64,000 nt of DNA from Niastella populi (GCF_002078015.1 NZ_LWBP01000203.1:21158-85157), one strand, 5' to 3'; counted from the stretch's first letter, positions 1-8,093 are shown. The notes: generated from the letters alone by a model not told the origin. Made by a program: numbers and translations.

Positions 1-218
1 CCCTGGTCGTTCACATACGTGGCATCGCCCGATGATTCAAAAGTAAATTTGCCGCTGGTGAAAGGCGAATTGTAACGGCTGCCCAGCCCGAAATTATTTA
101 CATCATATAATTCCCAGGTACCGCCGGTCAGGCGCCGGTCGTACGATTTCAGAAAGTCTTTGCTGCATGAAGTGATGAGGAGAAGAGCGGGGATACAAGC
201 AAGGTAAATTTTTTTCAT
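1..218 (-). CDS. Lipoprotein of unknown function (3' part outside window)
   Basis: The gene starts at ATG 216-218 and runs off the left edge, so only the first 72 codons are visible. Residues 1-18 form a lipoprotein signal peptide ending in LLITSC, so the mature protein should be lipidated at Cys18. After it comes a Lys/Asp-rich stretch and then LTGGTWELYDV, which resembles the start of small secreted lipocalin-like beta-barrel proteins that are frequent in Bacteroidota (motif similarity only). No catalytic residues are visible. It is divergent from the esterase at 440, with a 221-bp gap holding a hairpin at 319-349. The function is unknown. Confidence 0.7.
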   Translation of the reverse strand, partial: MKKIYLACIPALLLITSCSKDFLKSYDRRLTGGTWELYDVNNFGLGSRYNSPFTSGKFTFESSGDATYVNDQ

Positions 219-318
219 ATAATAGTGCGTTTGGTGGTATTACAAAAATGGCTGTATTACCGGGCTTTAAAAGGTGGACGCGCCTGCATTTAACTTAAAA
301 TTCAGCTAAAAAGCGCAA

Positions 319-349
319 GGTGTGCCACACTTCGAACGTGTGTCACACC
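319..349. repeat. GTGTGCCACAC hairpin (family P)
   Basis: Arms 319-330 and 338-349 pair over 12 positions with one mismatch around the loop TTCGAAC. The core word GTGTGCCACACTT is the same as in the perfect palindrome pair at 20375-20423. It lies about 90 bp upstream of the esterase gene. It could be an operator or a dispersed hairpin. The rest of the gap 219-439 shows only the promoter box at 415-422. Confidence 0.6.
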
Positions 350-414
350 TGTGGCGGTTCCCGATAATTTGTTGCGGGGTAAAAAGAAGGACGGTAACTT
401 TTACCGCAAACAAG

Positions 415-422
415 TAAATTTG
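415..422 (+). promoter_or_regulatory. Candidate -7 box of the esterase gene
   Basis: TAAATTTG fits the Bacteroidota -7 consensus TAnnTTTG and ends 17 nt before the ATG at 440. No convincing -33 TTG was found at the usual spacing, so this rests on the -7 box alone. Confidence 0.4.
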
Positions 423-439
423 GTTATAAGTAGCCGTGT

Positions 440-1357
440 ATGAAAAAACTACTCACTCTTTCTGTAACATTAACATGTTTCGCTTTGATCACCTGCGCAC
501 AAAACGTTATTCCGTTATACCCCGATTCAATTCCCAATTCGAAACCGGTGCCCGATGAAGAGAAATCGGAAACAAACGACAAGGGGTATATAACCATCAG
601 CAAAGTGAGCCGGCCAGCTCTTACTGTTTATCTGCCGCCGAAAGAAAAAGCGAACGGTACCGCAGTCATAGTAATACCCGGTGGTGGTTACCGGGTACAG
701 GCATCTACGCACGAGGGAAGCGATGTGGCCAAACGTTTTAATGAAATGGGCGTTACCGCATTTGTTTTAAAATACCGGCTGCCTGGCGACGTTACCATGA
801 TCAATAAAGAAATTGGCCCCGTTCAGGATGCGCAACGCGCTATTCAGCTGGTGCGGGAGAAAGCAAAAGAATGGGACATCGATAAAGACCGCGTTGGCAT
901 TATTGGTTTTTCGGCCGGCGGACATTTGGCCTCCACCGCAGGCACTCATTTCAACCATGCCTATATCAAAGTGGGAAGAAAGGTGAACCTGCGGCCCGAT
1001 TTTATGATCCTTGTTTACCCCGTTATCAGTTTTGCAGACAGTATTACGCATATGGGCTCGCGCGATAACCTGTTGGGAAAAGATCCTTCTGCCGAAAGAA
1101 AAGCGGCTTTCTCTAATGAATTACAGGTTAGCAAAAAAACACCGCCTACCTACCTGGTGCATGCCGAGGATGATAAAACGGTAAAGGTGCAGAACATGCT
1201 GTTGTTTGCTTCCGCCCTGCAGAAGTATAAAGTGCCGTTCGATTTTTACCTCTACGAAAATGGCGGCCATGGTTTTGGAATGAACAATCCTACCAGTGAG
1301 GTGAAGTGGATGGACCTGGTGCAGGAGTGGATGGTTAAGAATAATTGGATTAAATAA
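440..1357 (+). CDS. Secreted alpha/beta-hydrolase, acetylxylan-esterase-like
   Basis: 305 aa. The N-terminus (about residues 1-20) is an export signal; cysteine 19 in LITC might be a lipidation site but the box is imperfect. The alpha/beta-hydrolase fold is shown by IPGGGY (79-84, oxyanion hole), GFSAGGH (156-162, nucleophile elbow, Ser158), an Asp in AEDDKTV near residue 243 and a His in GGHGFG near residue 275. This layout fits the BD-FAE/acetylxylan esterase group, which removes acetyl or feruloyl groups from plant polysaccharides; the substrate is inference. It is a single gene, convergent with aspartate kinase. Confidence 0.85.
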   Translation: MKKLLTLSVTLTCFALITCAQNVIPLYPDSIPNSKPVPDEEKSETNDKGYITISKVSRPALTVYLPPKEKANGTAVIVIPGGGYRVQASTHEGSDVAKRFNEMGVTAFVLKYRLPGDVTMINKEIGPVQDAQRAIQLVREKAKEWDIDKDRVGIIGFSAGGHLASTAGTHFNHAYIKVGRKVNLRPDFMILVYPVISFADSITHMGSRDNLLGKDPSAERKAAFSNELQVSKKTPPTYLVHAEDDKTVKVQNMLLFASALQKYKVPFDFYLYENGGHGFGMNNPTSEVKWMDLVQEWMVKNNWIK

Positions 1358-1400
1358 ATACTTGTGATGCTTTTGTAAAAGTTGCAAATTGGTTACACTG

Positions 1401-1432
1401 TGATAATTCGATAATGTGATAATTCGATAATG
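1401..1432. repeat. 8-mer array, family D (TGATAATTCGATAATG x2)
   Basis: The 16-bp word TGATAATTCGATAATG occurs twice in perfect tandem, that is four 8-bp units, 43 bp after the esterase stop. The same words form the inverted arms at 61618-61632 and 61728-61742. Confidence 0.85.
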
Positions 1433-1444
1433 GAATACAATGGA

Positions 1445-1478
1445 AAAGCCGGTAATGTCCTGCAACGATACCGGCTTT
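1445..1478. terminator. Bidirectional terminator between esterase and aspartate kinase
   Basis: A perfect 10-bp stem (AAAGCCGGTA / TACCGGCTTT) with a 14-nt loop lies between two convergent genes. It has short T-rich flanks on both strands, consistent with use from both sides. Confidence 0.7.
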
Positions 1479-1508
1479 GTTATTAATGTTCCTGATCATG
1501 AAACTGTA

Positions 1509-1541
1509 TTTAATTAGCTAATCAGCACATTAGCTAATTGA
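1509..1541. repeat. 8-mer array, family C (TTAGCTAAT words)
   Basis: AATTAGCT-AATCAGCA-CATTAGCT-AATTG reads in 8-bp steps and is itself an inverted repeat. It ends next to the stop codon of aspartate kinase (1544). The same family is at 8815-8945. Confidence 0.75.
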
Positions 1542-1543
1542 CC

Positions 1544-2869
1544 TTATTCCAAACCAAACAACCCTTTATTCAGCAACTGCAGGGTTTGGGTTTTGTAAGA
1601 AGAAGGAACAAGCATCGATACGTTGTGTTTGCTGCCGCCATAGCTTACCATACGCACCGGTATGGGAATCAGGGCTTCGAACAGTTTGCTCAGGATATCT
1701 TTTGTTTGTGCAATTTCATTTCCCACTACAGAAATAATGGTGTTGTTGTCTTCCACTGTGATGGTACCGAACGGTTCCAGCTCTTTCACAATAGAAGTGA
1801 GGTTGCCGCCATGGTCGATGGTTACCGATACTGCCACTTCAGAAGTGGTGATCATATCGATTGACGTGCGGTACTTTTCGAACACTTCGAATATCTTTCT
1901 TAAGAAGCCATAAGCCAGCAGCATACGGCTGCTCTTGATATTTATTACAATGATGCCATCTTTTGCGGCAACGGCTTTAACACCAACAGAACCTGCTTCC
2001 TGCGTAATGGTAGTGCCCAGTGCTTCGGGCTGCATGGTGTTCAGCAGTTTCACCGGTACTTTTTGTTGTTGTGCGGGCCAGATGCAGGTAGGGTGTAAGA
2101 TCTTGGCGCCGAAGTAGGCCAGCTCGGCTGCTTCTTCAAAGCTCAGTTGTTCAATAGGCAGCGTTTTTTTAACGATACGGGGGTCGTTATTGTGCATGCC
2201 GTCGATATCGGTCCAGATCTCGCAAACAGAAGCATTTACGGCTGCTGCCACCAGTGATGCGGTATAGTCGCTGCCGCCACGTTTCAGGTTATCAACCTCG
2301 CCGCGTGAGTTACGGCAGATATAACCCTGCGTAATGAATAATTTTTTATCGCTGTTCTGTTGCAGAATACGGCCCAGCTTTACCTTGATGGTGCTCAGCT
2401 GAGGTTCGTCCTGTGCGTCGATGGTCATGAATTCCAGCGCCGGCAGCAGCATATGATCGATGCCTTTTTCTTCGAGGTATACGCTGAATAATTTGGTGCT
2501 CAGCAATTCACCCTGTGCAAGAATGTCTTTGCTAAGGGCTTCGCTGAATGAGATCTTCAAAATGATGTTCAGGAATTCGAAATGCTCAGATACGATGCTT
2601 TTCGCTTTGGCGTAGGCCTTATCGGTCTTCACCAGTTCCTTTATAAATGACTGGTAATGGGCTTCCAGTTTATCTATCGCTTCTTTGGCCTGGTCGCGTT
2701 GACCGGCTGCCATGGCGTCGCCAATGGCTACGAGTGAGTTGGTTGTGCCGCTCAATGCGCTCAACACAACAATGCGGGGCTCACGCTCGTCTTTGGTTAT
2801 CAGTTGCGCTACCTGGTGCATCCTGTCGGGTTTGCCAACCGAGGTACCGCCAAACTTCATGATTTTCAT
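1544..2869 (-). CDS. lysC: Aspartate kinase, monofunctional
   Basis: 441 aa. It phosphorylates L-aspartate, the first step toward lysine, threonine, methionine and diaminopimelate. The amino-acid kinase signature KFGGTSVGKP is at residues 5-14, and the kinase domain extends to about residue 285 (RGGSDYTAS and EIWTDIDGM are typical). The C-terminal 150 residues carry two ACT-type regulatory segments (for example VISVVGNEI), so feedback control by an end product is likely. There is no homoserine dehydrogenase domain. The gene stands alone and its leader contains two competing hairpins (2893-2960), suggesting additional control at RNA level. Confidence 0.95.
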   Translation of the reverse strand: MKIMKFGGTSVGKPDRMHQVAQLITKDEREPRIVVLSALSGTTNSLVAIGDAMAAGQRDQAKEAIDKLEAHYQSFIKELVKTDKAYAKAKSIVSEHFEFLNIILKISFSEALSKDILAQGELLSTKLFSVYLEEKGIDHMLLPALEFMTIDAQDEPQLSTIKVKLGRILQQNSDKKLFITQGYICRNSRGEVDNLKRGGSDYTASLVAAAVNASVCEIWTDIDGMHNNDPRIVKKTLPIEQLSFEEAAELAYFGAKILHPTCIWPAQQQKVPVKLLNTMQPEALGTTITQEAGSVGVKAVAAKDGIIVINIKSSRMLLAYGFLRKIFEVFEKYRTSIDMITTSEVAVSVTIDHGGNLTSIVKELEPFGTITVEDNNTIISVVGNEIAQTKDILSKLFEALIPIPVRMVSYGGSKHNVSMLVPSSYKTQTLQLLNKGLFGLE

Positions 2870-2892
2870 CAGAAAATATTAATTTTTTGTTT

Positions 2893-2960
2893 TTGCCTGA
2901 TGGCACTCACCAGGCCAAAATTTTCATTGTTTTTTATGATTAATAAAAATTTTGGCCTGG
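2893..2960 (-). promoter_or_regulatory. Structured leader of aspartate kinase with two exclusive hairpins and a 6-codon ORF
   Basis: Seen on the minus strand: a perfect 15-bp inverted repeat (2946-2960 and 2910-2924, CCAGGCCAAAATTTT and its complement, 21-nt loop). The 3' arm also contains GCCTGGTG, which can pair instead with downstream CATCAGGC (8 bp, one G-U, 5-nt loop), so the two stems exclude each other. Inside the loop begins ATGAAAATTTTGGCCTGGTG, giving a small ORF MKILAW followed by TGA. A -7 box at 2998-3005 would place both stems in the transcript. No U-tract follows the second stem. It does not match the lysine riboswitch as I know it. Confidence 0.6.
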
Positions 2961-2997
2961 CTCGTTTCATCTGGGAATATTTATTTATTAAGGGCTG

Positions 2998-3005
2998 CAA
3001 AGATA
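2998..3005 (-). promoter_or_regulatory. Candidate -7 box of lysC
   Basis: TATCTTTG on the minus strand fits TAnnTTTG. It predicts a leader of about 120 nt before the ATG at 2869. No good -33 element was found. Confidence 0.4.
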
Positions 3006-3012
3006 AGGTACA

Positions 3013-3275
3013 GTTTCTTGTTTGTGGTTTGTAGTTTCTGGTTTGTTGTTAAGCGACTGCCTCTTTATCAGATGCCGGTTGCCGTTTCCGGGGAATACCG
3101 GTTTCCTGCTGCGGGCCTGCAATGCAGGACGCGGCAGGATGGTTGTGGAGGCACTGGTTTCCGGTTTCCTGTTTCCGGGGCTTTAAGTTTTCAGGCTGTT
3201 TACTATTGATCAGCCACTACGAATTTGACGCCCGGTATCTGGTAACTGGCAACGCCTGCACCCTGTAACGGCAAC
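3013..3275. repeat. Heptamer arrays, families H and L, in the lysC/Ldh2 gap
   Basis: 3013-3050 is built of 7-bp words GTTTGTG/GTTTGTA/GTTTCTG/GTTTGTT. 3156-3178 reads GGTTTCC-GGTTTCC-TGTTTCC. 3234-3275 holds the words GGTATCTGGTAAC and CACCCTGTAAC, which recur almost unchanged at 35385-35438. No gene is visible in 3010-3280. Confidence 0.65.
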
Positions 3276-3280
3276 TTTTC

Positions 3281-4360
3281 TTAAAGTGTAACTCCAAACT
3301 TTGCCCCCACTGCTTCAAGATCTGTAACCACCGCATCGAGCAGCGGGATGCCATCTTGCATCCGCAGGGCTTCCATTTCACGTTCGGGATCACCGGGAAT
3401 AAGTACTTTCTCCTCACCCTCAACAGGTTTGGCGCTTCTGAACCGGCGGATCCAGTTATCCATATGTTGTTTGAAATCGCTGGCCGGGCGAAACGCATCT
3501 ACACGCATGGCGCCAAAGAAATGGCCGATGCCTTTGCCCGGCATGCCGGTAGGCATAGGTACATAGGCCGGAAAAGGCGGAACCCAGGGGCCATAATTGG
3601 CGCCGCTCAGCACTGCGGAAAAAATATCGACAACGGCGCCCAACGCGTAACCTTTATGGCTGCCATGTTCGCGGTCGCCTCCCAGCGGCAGCAGGGCGCC
3701 GCCGGTCTTTAACTCATGAGCGTTGGTAGAAGGGTTTCCTTCTTTATCCTGGATCCAGCCCAGGGGAGCTTCCAGGTTCTTTCTTTGCAGAATTTCCAGC
3801 TTGCCATTAGCGGCAGTGGTGGTGGCCAGGTCGGCAACAAATGCCGGTTCTTCCCCGGCCGGTATGCTTACGCAAATGGGGTTGGTGCCCAGCAGGCGTT
3901 CGGTTGAAAATGTGGGGGCTACGAGCGGACTGGCATTCGTCATGGCCATGCCGATCATTTCATATTCGAGGGCCATCATGGCGTGGTAGCCGGCAATGCC
4001 GAAATGGTTACTGTTCTGTACGCTAACCCAGCCGGTGCCTGCTTGTTTCGCTTTTTCTATAGCTACCTGCATGGCAAAGGGGGCCACTACGAGGCCCAGA
4101 CCGCTATCGCCATCAACAACGGCGGTGGACGGGGTTTCGTGAATGATCCTGATAATGGGTTTGGCGTTCACCCGGTTGGCTTCCCACAGGCGAACATAAC
4201 CGCTGAGACGGGCAACTCCATGAGAATCAATACCACGCAGATCGGCGCTCAAAAGCACTTCCGCTGCCAGCTCAGCCTGTTCGGCCGGACAGCCCATTTG
4301 TTTGAAAACCTGGGTGGTGAAATTGAAGAGATGCTGGTACGAGTATATTTTTTCTGGCAT
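3281..4360 (-). CDS. Ldh2-family malate/lactate-type dehydrogenase
   Basis: 359 aa. The start is taken as the ATG at 4358-4360 (MPEKIYSY); an ATG 15 nt upstream is in frame but gives an atypical N-terminus. Family signs are LRGIDSHGVARL (catalytic His region), NSNHFGIAGYH, LGTNPICVSIPA and HKGYALGAVVDI. These belong to the NAD(P)-dependent malate/L-lactate/L-sulfolactate/ureidoglycolate dehydrogenases that are unrelated to classical MDH. The substrate cannot be decided from sequence alone. The gene is followed by a Pro-rich stretch and the usual family C-terminus. It is monocistronic, with the hairpin-repeat region upstream. Confidence 0.88.
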   Translation of the reverse strand: MPEKIYSYQHLFNFTTQVFKQMGCPAEQAELAAEVLLSADLRGIDSHGVARLSGYVRLWEANRVNAKPIIRIIHETPSTAVVDGDSGLGLVVAPFAMQVAIEKAKQAGTGWVSVQNSNHFGIAGYHAMMALEYEMIGMAMTNASPLVAPTFSTERLLGTNPICVSIPAGEEPAFVADLATTTAANGKLEILQRKNLEAPLGWIQDKEGNPSTNAHELKTGGALLPLGGDREHGSHKGYALGAVVDIFSAVLSGANYGPWVPPFPAYVPMPTGMPGKGIGHFFGAMRVDAFRPASDFKQHMDNWIRRFRSAKPVEGEEKVLIPGDPEREMEALRMQDGIPLLDAVVTDLEAVGAKFGVTL

Positions 4361-4583
4361 GGTGCAAAGAAACAAAAGTTCGTGGTTTTCAGTGCACAGT
4401 TCATTTTAAGGTGCCCGGGTGCCAGTTGAAACGTGGTGTTGTTAGCTTGTAGCGTGCCAATTGTTGTTGACAAAGGAGTTTTAATTGTTTGTGGCTTACC
4501 GTTTTCTGCTGGAAAGAGGGTAAAATCTGGTAGTGCATAACGAAACCCGTTAGGGCTCAGCTGCGCAGGCAGAAAATCGGCGA

Positions 4584-4826
4584 AATCTGTTAGCGCGGCA
4601 TGAAAATCTGTTAGCGCGGTGTTCGCGCTAACAGATAATGAGTGAAATCTGTCAGCGCGGAGTCTGCGCTAACAGAAAATGAGCGAAATCTGTCAGCGCG
4701 GCATGAAAATCTGTTAGCGCGGTGTTCGCGCTAACAGATAATGAATGAAATCTGTCAGCGCGGAGTCTGCGCTAACAGAAAATGAGCGAAATCTGTCAGC
4801 GCGGTGTTCGCGCTATCAGAAAATCT
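4584..4826. repeat. 103-bp tandem duplication of GC-rich hairpins
   Basis: Unit 1 (4584-4686) and unit 2 (4687-4789) differ at two positions; a partial third unit follows to about 4826. Inside, the word AATCTGTYAGCGCGG occurs seven times. Hairpins: 4608-4634 and 4711-4737 (perfect 11-bp stem CTGTTAGCGCG, loop GTGTT); 4649-4675 and 4752-4778 (10 bp, one mismatch); 4793-4819 (two mismatches). Degenerate words are visible from about 4525. The locus is upstream of the Ldh2 gene and downstream of the Gfo/Idh gene. No ORF here has gene-like character. Confidence 0.9.
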
Positions 4827-4890
4827 ATCAAGGCAAACGGAAAAGGGATGTTTATAATCGGGAGCGCACCTTTTTAACCGTTACATGCAT

Positions 4891-4920
4891 AAAAAAAGCT
4901 GGAAACGTACCATTTCCAGC
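4891..4920 (-). terminator. Terminator of the Gfo/Idh/MocA gene
   Basis: The stem GCTGGAAA/TTTCCAGC (4898-4905, 4913-4920) has a 7-nt loop. On the minus strand it is followed by seven T residues (4897-4891), as in an intrinsic terminator. Confidence 0.8.
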
Positions 4921-4979
4921 TATAAAATTTTCGTATTCCAGCGAAGGTCCGGCAGGTTGTCGTGAGCTCCGTTTTAGGC

Positions 4980-5035
4980 GAACCAACCACAAACAACCAA
5001 CCACATACACCAAACCATAAACCACCAACCAACTA
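4980..5035. repeat. Heptamer array, family H (AACCAAC/CACAAAC)
   Basis: It reads AACCAAC-CACAAAC-AACCAAC-CACATAC-ACCAAAC-CATAAAC in 7-bp steps and touches the stop codon of the oxidoreductase gene at 5033. It is the complement of the family at 3013-3050 and 36139-36175. Confidence 0.7.
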
Positions 5036-6442
5036 CGCCTTGAGCCGCATATTCACCGGGTCCCAGTGAATGATCCTTTTCTGAAAATAACTGTCATTGG
5101 CTGCGAGGCAGGGCGCTGCGGCGCGAAATGCAAATTCGGGCCCTTCATTGGCCATGGTGCCATTGCGAATAGCGTCGAAGAAGTTCGTGAAATGATCGAG
5201 GTGATCGCTATAGCCATCGTGCATTTTGTATTTCACCGGCGCTTTTTCAGGGCGCTTATGATCGTCCTTCGTCCAGCGTTCGTTGTATTGTTTTTTCAGC
5301 TCTTCCTGCATGGCGGCAGGGTAGGTGTTGAGCGCATCGTAACCGCCAATGCCCGGCGCTTTGGGCAGCATACTATGGGTAACGGTAAAACCATTGCCTT
5401 CCAGTTCTATCATCCCTTCTGTTCCATACAAACGGATGGCGCTTTTATTGCCGCCGCCGCTGATGAAGTTCACGCGTAACATTACCTGAAAGGCCGGGTG
5501 CGCCTTTGTTGTCGGGTAATCCATTATGGCCGTCATTACATCGGGAACATCGCGGCCGTCTTTCCAGTAGGAAAGTTGTCCGCTCGATACAATACGCGTA
5601 GGGCCATACGAGTCGGTGATCAGATGAATGCCCGATAATAAATGCACGAACAGATCGCCGGCCATACCGGTACCGAATTGTTTGTAATTGCGCCACCAGA
5701 AAAATTTCTTGGGGTCGAAGGCTGTCAACGGCTGGCCGCTTATGTACCGGCGCCAGTCAACGGTTTTCGGCGAGGCATCGGTGGGCATCGTGTATTCCCA
5801 GGCGCCAATGGCGCTTTGCCGGTCGTAGGTTGCTTCCACGCAATTGAGCTGACCGATTTCGCCGGCCTTATATAATTCCTTTGCTTTTATATATGCAACG
5901 CTGCTTACCCGCTGGCTGCCTACCTGCATCACTTTTTTGCTCAGCCGCTGGGCGCCTATCAATGGTAAACCCTCCCATAATTTGTGCACCATGGGTTTTT
6001 CGCAATACACGTGTTTGTTTTTGCGAAAGGCATCGGTGGCGATCCGGGCATGCCAGTTATCGCTGGTAGCAATGATCACTGCATCGATGTCTTTTTTGTT
6101 CAGCAGTTCGCGATAGTCCTGGGTAGTATATAATGTGGTGCCATATAATTCTTTCATTCTTTCGAGGCGGCCGGTGTACAGATCGCAGGCGCCGGCCAGT
6201 TCAACACCGGGCACTTTCAATGCGGTTTGCAGGTCGTGGTGGCCCATAATGCCGGTACCGATAATTCCAATGCGAATGGCGTCGTTGGGGCTGATGGGCC
6301 GTTCATAACGAATGATGCGTTCTTCGAGTTGCTCCTCATTTTCTTTGGCTATAGAGGCGAACGGGCCTGCCGCCAGCATGGCTGTAGTGGCGGTTAACTG
6401 TTGTAGGAATTTACGGCGGGTTGATGCGTAGTCTTTTTTCAT
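5033..6442 (-). CDS. Tat-exported Gfo/Idh/MocA-family oxidoreductase
   Basis: 469 aa. The start ATG 6440-6442 is chosen because it begins MKKDYASTRRKFLQ, a twin-arginine signal (TRRKFLQ, residues 8-14) followed by a hydrophobic stretch to about residue 32; the frame is open further upstream but without sense. The Rossmann motif GIIGTGIMG (59-67) and CEKPMV (147-152, the family Lys) identify an NAD(P)-dependent sugar oxidoreductase. The C-terminal domain is of the same family. Tat export implies that the cofactor is bound before secretion to the periplasm. The substrate, probably a sugar or glycoside, is unknown. Confidence 0.88.
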   Translation of the reverse strand: MKKDYASTRRKFLQQLTATTAMLAAGPFASIAKENEEQLEERIIRYERPISPNDAIRIGIIGTGIMGHHDLQTALKVPGVELAGACDLYTGRLERMKELYGTTLYTTQDYRELLNKKDIDAVIIATSDNWHARIATDAFRKNKHVYCEKPMVHKLWEGLPLIGAQRLSKKVMQVGSQRVSSVAYIKAKELYKAGEIGQLNCVEATYDRQSAIGAWEYTMPTDASPKTVDWRRYISGQPLTAFDPKKFFWWRNYKQFGTGMAGDLFVHLLSGIHLITDSYGPTRIVSSGQLSYWKDGRDVPDVMTAIMDYPTTKAHPAFQVMLRVNFISGGGNKSAIRLYGTEGMIELEGNGFTVTHSMLPKAPGIGGYDALNTYPAAMQEELKKQYNERWTKDDHKRPEKAPVKYKMHDGYSDHLDHFTNFFDAIRNGTMANEGPEFAFRAAAPCLAANDSYFQKRIIHWDPVNMRLKA

Positions 6443-6500
6443 ATTATAAGAATTAAGGTGTAACCCTTTATCTCCAACTGGCGATATCGGGGCATGATAA

Positions 6501-6632
6501 AAGGCAACGAGGCAACAAGGCATAAAGGCAACGAGGCATAAAGCCCCGGTAACAGGGGTGTTCAAAAGGGTATGGCTAAAGCCTGAGCCTTCGGTGAGCA
6601 TGGGCATTGTGCAAAAACCAAACCACAAACAA
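6501..6632. repeat. 8-mer array, family G (AGGCAACG/AGGCATAA), and short H words
   Basis: 6501-6543 reads AGGCAACG-AGGCAACA-AGGCATAA-AGGCAACG-AGGCATAA. 6612-6632 holds AACCAAACCACAAAC words. This lies in the 334-bp divergent gap before the L,D-transpeptidase-like gene. Nothing else is visible there except the -7 box at 6762. Confidence 0.75.
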
Positions 6633-6761
6633 ATTTTCCCGCTTATACTAAATAAATTAATAACTGCACGTTTCTTGCTGAGTACCCGCCTGTAAGCTTT
6701 GTAGCCAAAAACAGCATTCTCAAGTTACAGATAATTAAAGATTTTTTTTCAGCGGGTAAAG

Positions 6762-6769
6762 TATATTTG
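6762..6769 (+). promoter_or_regulatory. -7 box directly before the start codon
   Basis: TATATTTG fits TAnnTTTG and ends only 7 nt before the ATG at 6777. If used, the mRNA would have almost no leader. The -33 region is T-rich (6742-6749). Confidence 0.45.
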
Positions 6770-6776
6770 ACAACTT

Positions 6777-8093
6777 ATGAAGGTTAGGGCCGTACTTCTA
6801 TGTTTACTGTTTTTTTTACAATATGTAACAGATGCGCAGCCGCGCCGGGAAGATATTTATAGCGATTTTGTTTTATATAATAAGCGGCTGTTACTGTTGA
6901 AAGACCTGCACGAAAATGTTGTTGGCAAAGCCTTTTTAGCCCCTCTCGATAGCAATACGGAATACCGGTACGAAGCCGCCTGCCGCGCCATTGTTCAGTT
7001 CATGCTCGATAATGATACCACGCAACTGGGGCTTACCCAAATGTTCGTTCAGTACGAAACCTTACAATACGATACCAAACGCGCCATGCTTGAAACGGTG
7101 TATGGGATGTACCCCGAGCAATACATTCAAAGCATGCAACTACTGCTGGCCAGGGAAACCAATCCCATGCTGTTTGCCATAGCTGCTGCGTACAGTTTGC
7201 GGTACGATTCATCTGCCACCAATGCCGCTACGGTCAGAAAAAGGATCAAAGAACAATTCCCGAATTACAGCAACATTACGGTACTGCAGGAACTGGAAAA
7301 ATACTTAACCGGATATACCCGCTACAAAGCGCCCACTGCCAGTGATCTTATTGAATTGTTCCGCCATCAGCAGGTGATAAAGAAAAAAGTTATTTATTCC
7401 TTGCAGCGTCATAACCGCGATTACCCCGGCATGGCGATAGTGCAAAATGCCGACGGTACATTCATGCGTTATTCCGATGGCCGCCTGATGGTATTTGAAC
7501 AACTGGCCCGCTCTGCATCGGGACTGCCTTATTTTATTCCCGATGGCAACACCCCGCAGGGAATATACAGCATACAGGGTACGGCAACCACCTATAATAA
7601 ACTGATAGGGCCCACACCCAACCTGCAACTGGTAATGCCGTATGAAAGAAAATGGACAACCTATTTTCATTTAAGCGATACAGCGGTGTGGCAACCGGGT
7701 TATGATGCATTGTGGTCGTACCTGCAATTGCTGCCGCCTTCACTTCGCAATAGAAGTTCATTTACTGAAGCCTTTTATGCCGGCAAACTCGGCCGCAATT
7801 CCATCATTGCGCATGGCACTACCATTGACCCCGAATATTTCAAAAACAAACCCTGGTACCCGCTTACGCCTACCATGGGTTGTTTGTGTGCGAAAGAATT
7901 ATGGAATGTGTCGAACGGAAAGCTGCTGGTAAGCGATCAGTACAACCTCATGAGCGCATTTATTTCCACAGCCGGCAGCCGGGGCTATTTGTATGTGATA
8001 GATATAGATGATCAAAGGAAGGCGGTAAGCAGGTGGGAAGTGGAGAAACTGGTGAAGGAGTTTGAAGCAGGAAGAGTGAAAGCCAGTTATTGA
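6777..8093 (+). CDS. Secreted protein with L,D-transpeptidase-like C-terminal domain
   Basis: 438 aa with a signal peptide (1-20, cleavage probably after TDA). Residues 25-230 are helical, with no recognised domain. From about 250, PDGNTPQGIYSIQG followed by IIAHGT (His346) and TPTMGCLC (Cys369) resembles the YkuD fold: a TPxGxY strand, the HG motif and the S/T-x-G-C motif holding the catalytic cysteine. That suggests peptidoglycan or outer-membrane cross-linking in the periplasm. The match is by motif only, the spacing between His and Cys is longer than usual, and the family assignment is inference. The last two residues and the stop codon lie in repeat array A. Confidence 0.6.
   Translation: MKVRAVLLCLLFFLQYVTDAQPRREDIYSDFVLYNKRLLLLKDLHENVVGKAFLAPLDSNTEYRYEAACRAIVQFMLDNDTTQLGLTQMFVQYETLQYDTKRAMLETVYGMYPEQYIQSMQLLLARETNPMLFAIAAAYSLRYDSSATNAATVRKRIKEQFPNYSNITVLQELEKYLTGYTRYKAPTASDLIELFRHQQVIKKKVIYSLQRHNRDYPGMAIVQNADGTFMRYSDGRLMVFEQLARSASGLPYFIPDGNTPQGIYSIQGTATTYNKLIGPTPNLQLVMPYERKWTTYFHLSDTAVWQPGYDALWSYLQLLPPSLRNRSSFTEAFYAGKLGRNSIIAHGTTIDPEYFKNKPWYPLTPTMGCLCAKELWNVSNGKLLVSDQYNLMSAFISTAGSRGYLYVIDIDDQRKAVSRWEVEKLVKEFEAGRVKASY

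Noticed and set aside
2893..2960. Lysine riboswitch upstream of aspartate kinase
   Set aside because: The leader is too short and lacks the multi-helix layout of that riboswitch; only two simple hairpins are seen.
4584..4826. CRISPR array
   Set aside because: The repeats carry their own internal hairpins and the unit is a 103-bp duplication; there are no unique spacers and no cas genes.
4745..5020. 91-codon frame on the plus strand over the hairpin repeats
   Set aside because: It is made of repeat DNA and a terminator, with no gene-like composition and no promoter.
6443..6628. N-terminal extension of the Gfo/Idh/MocA protein
   Set aside because: It would bury the Tat signal 62 residues inside the protein; the region contains repeat family G.
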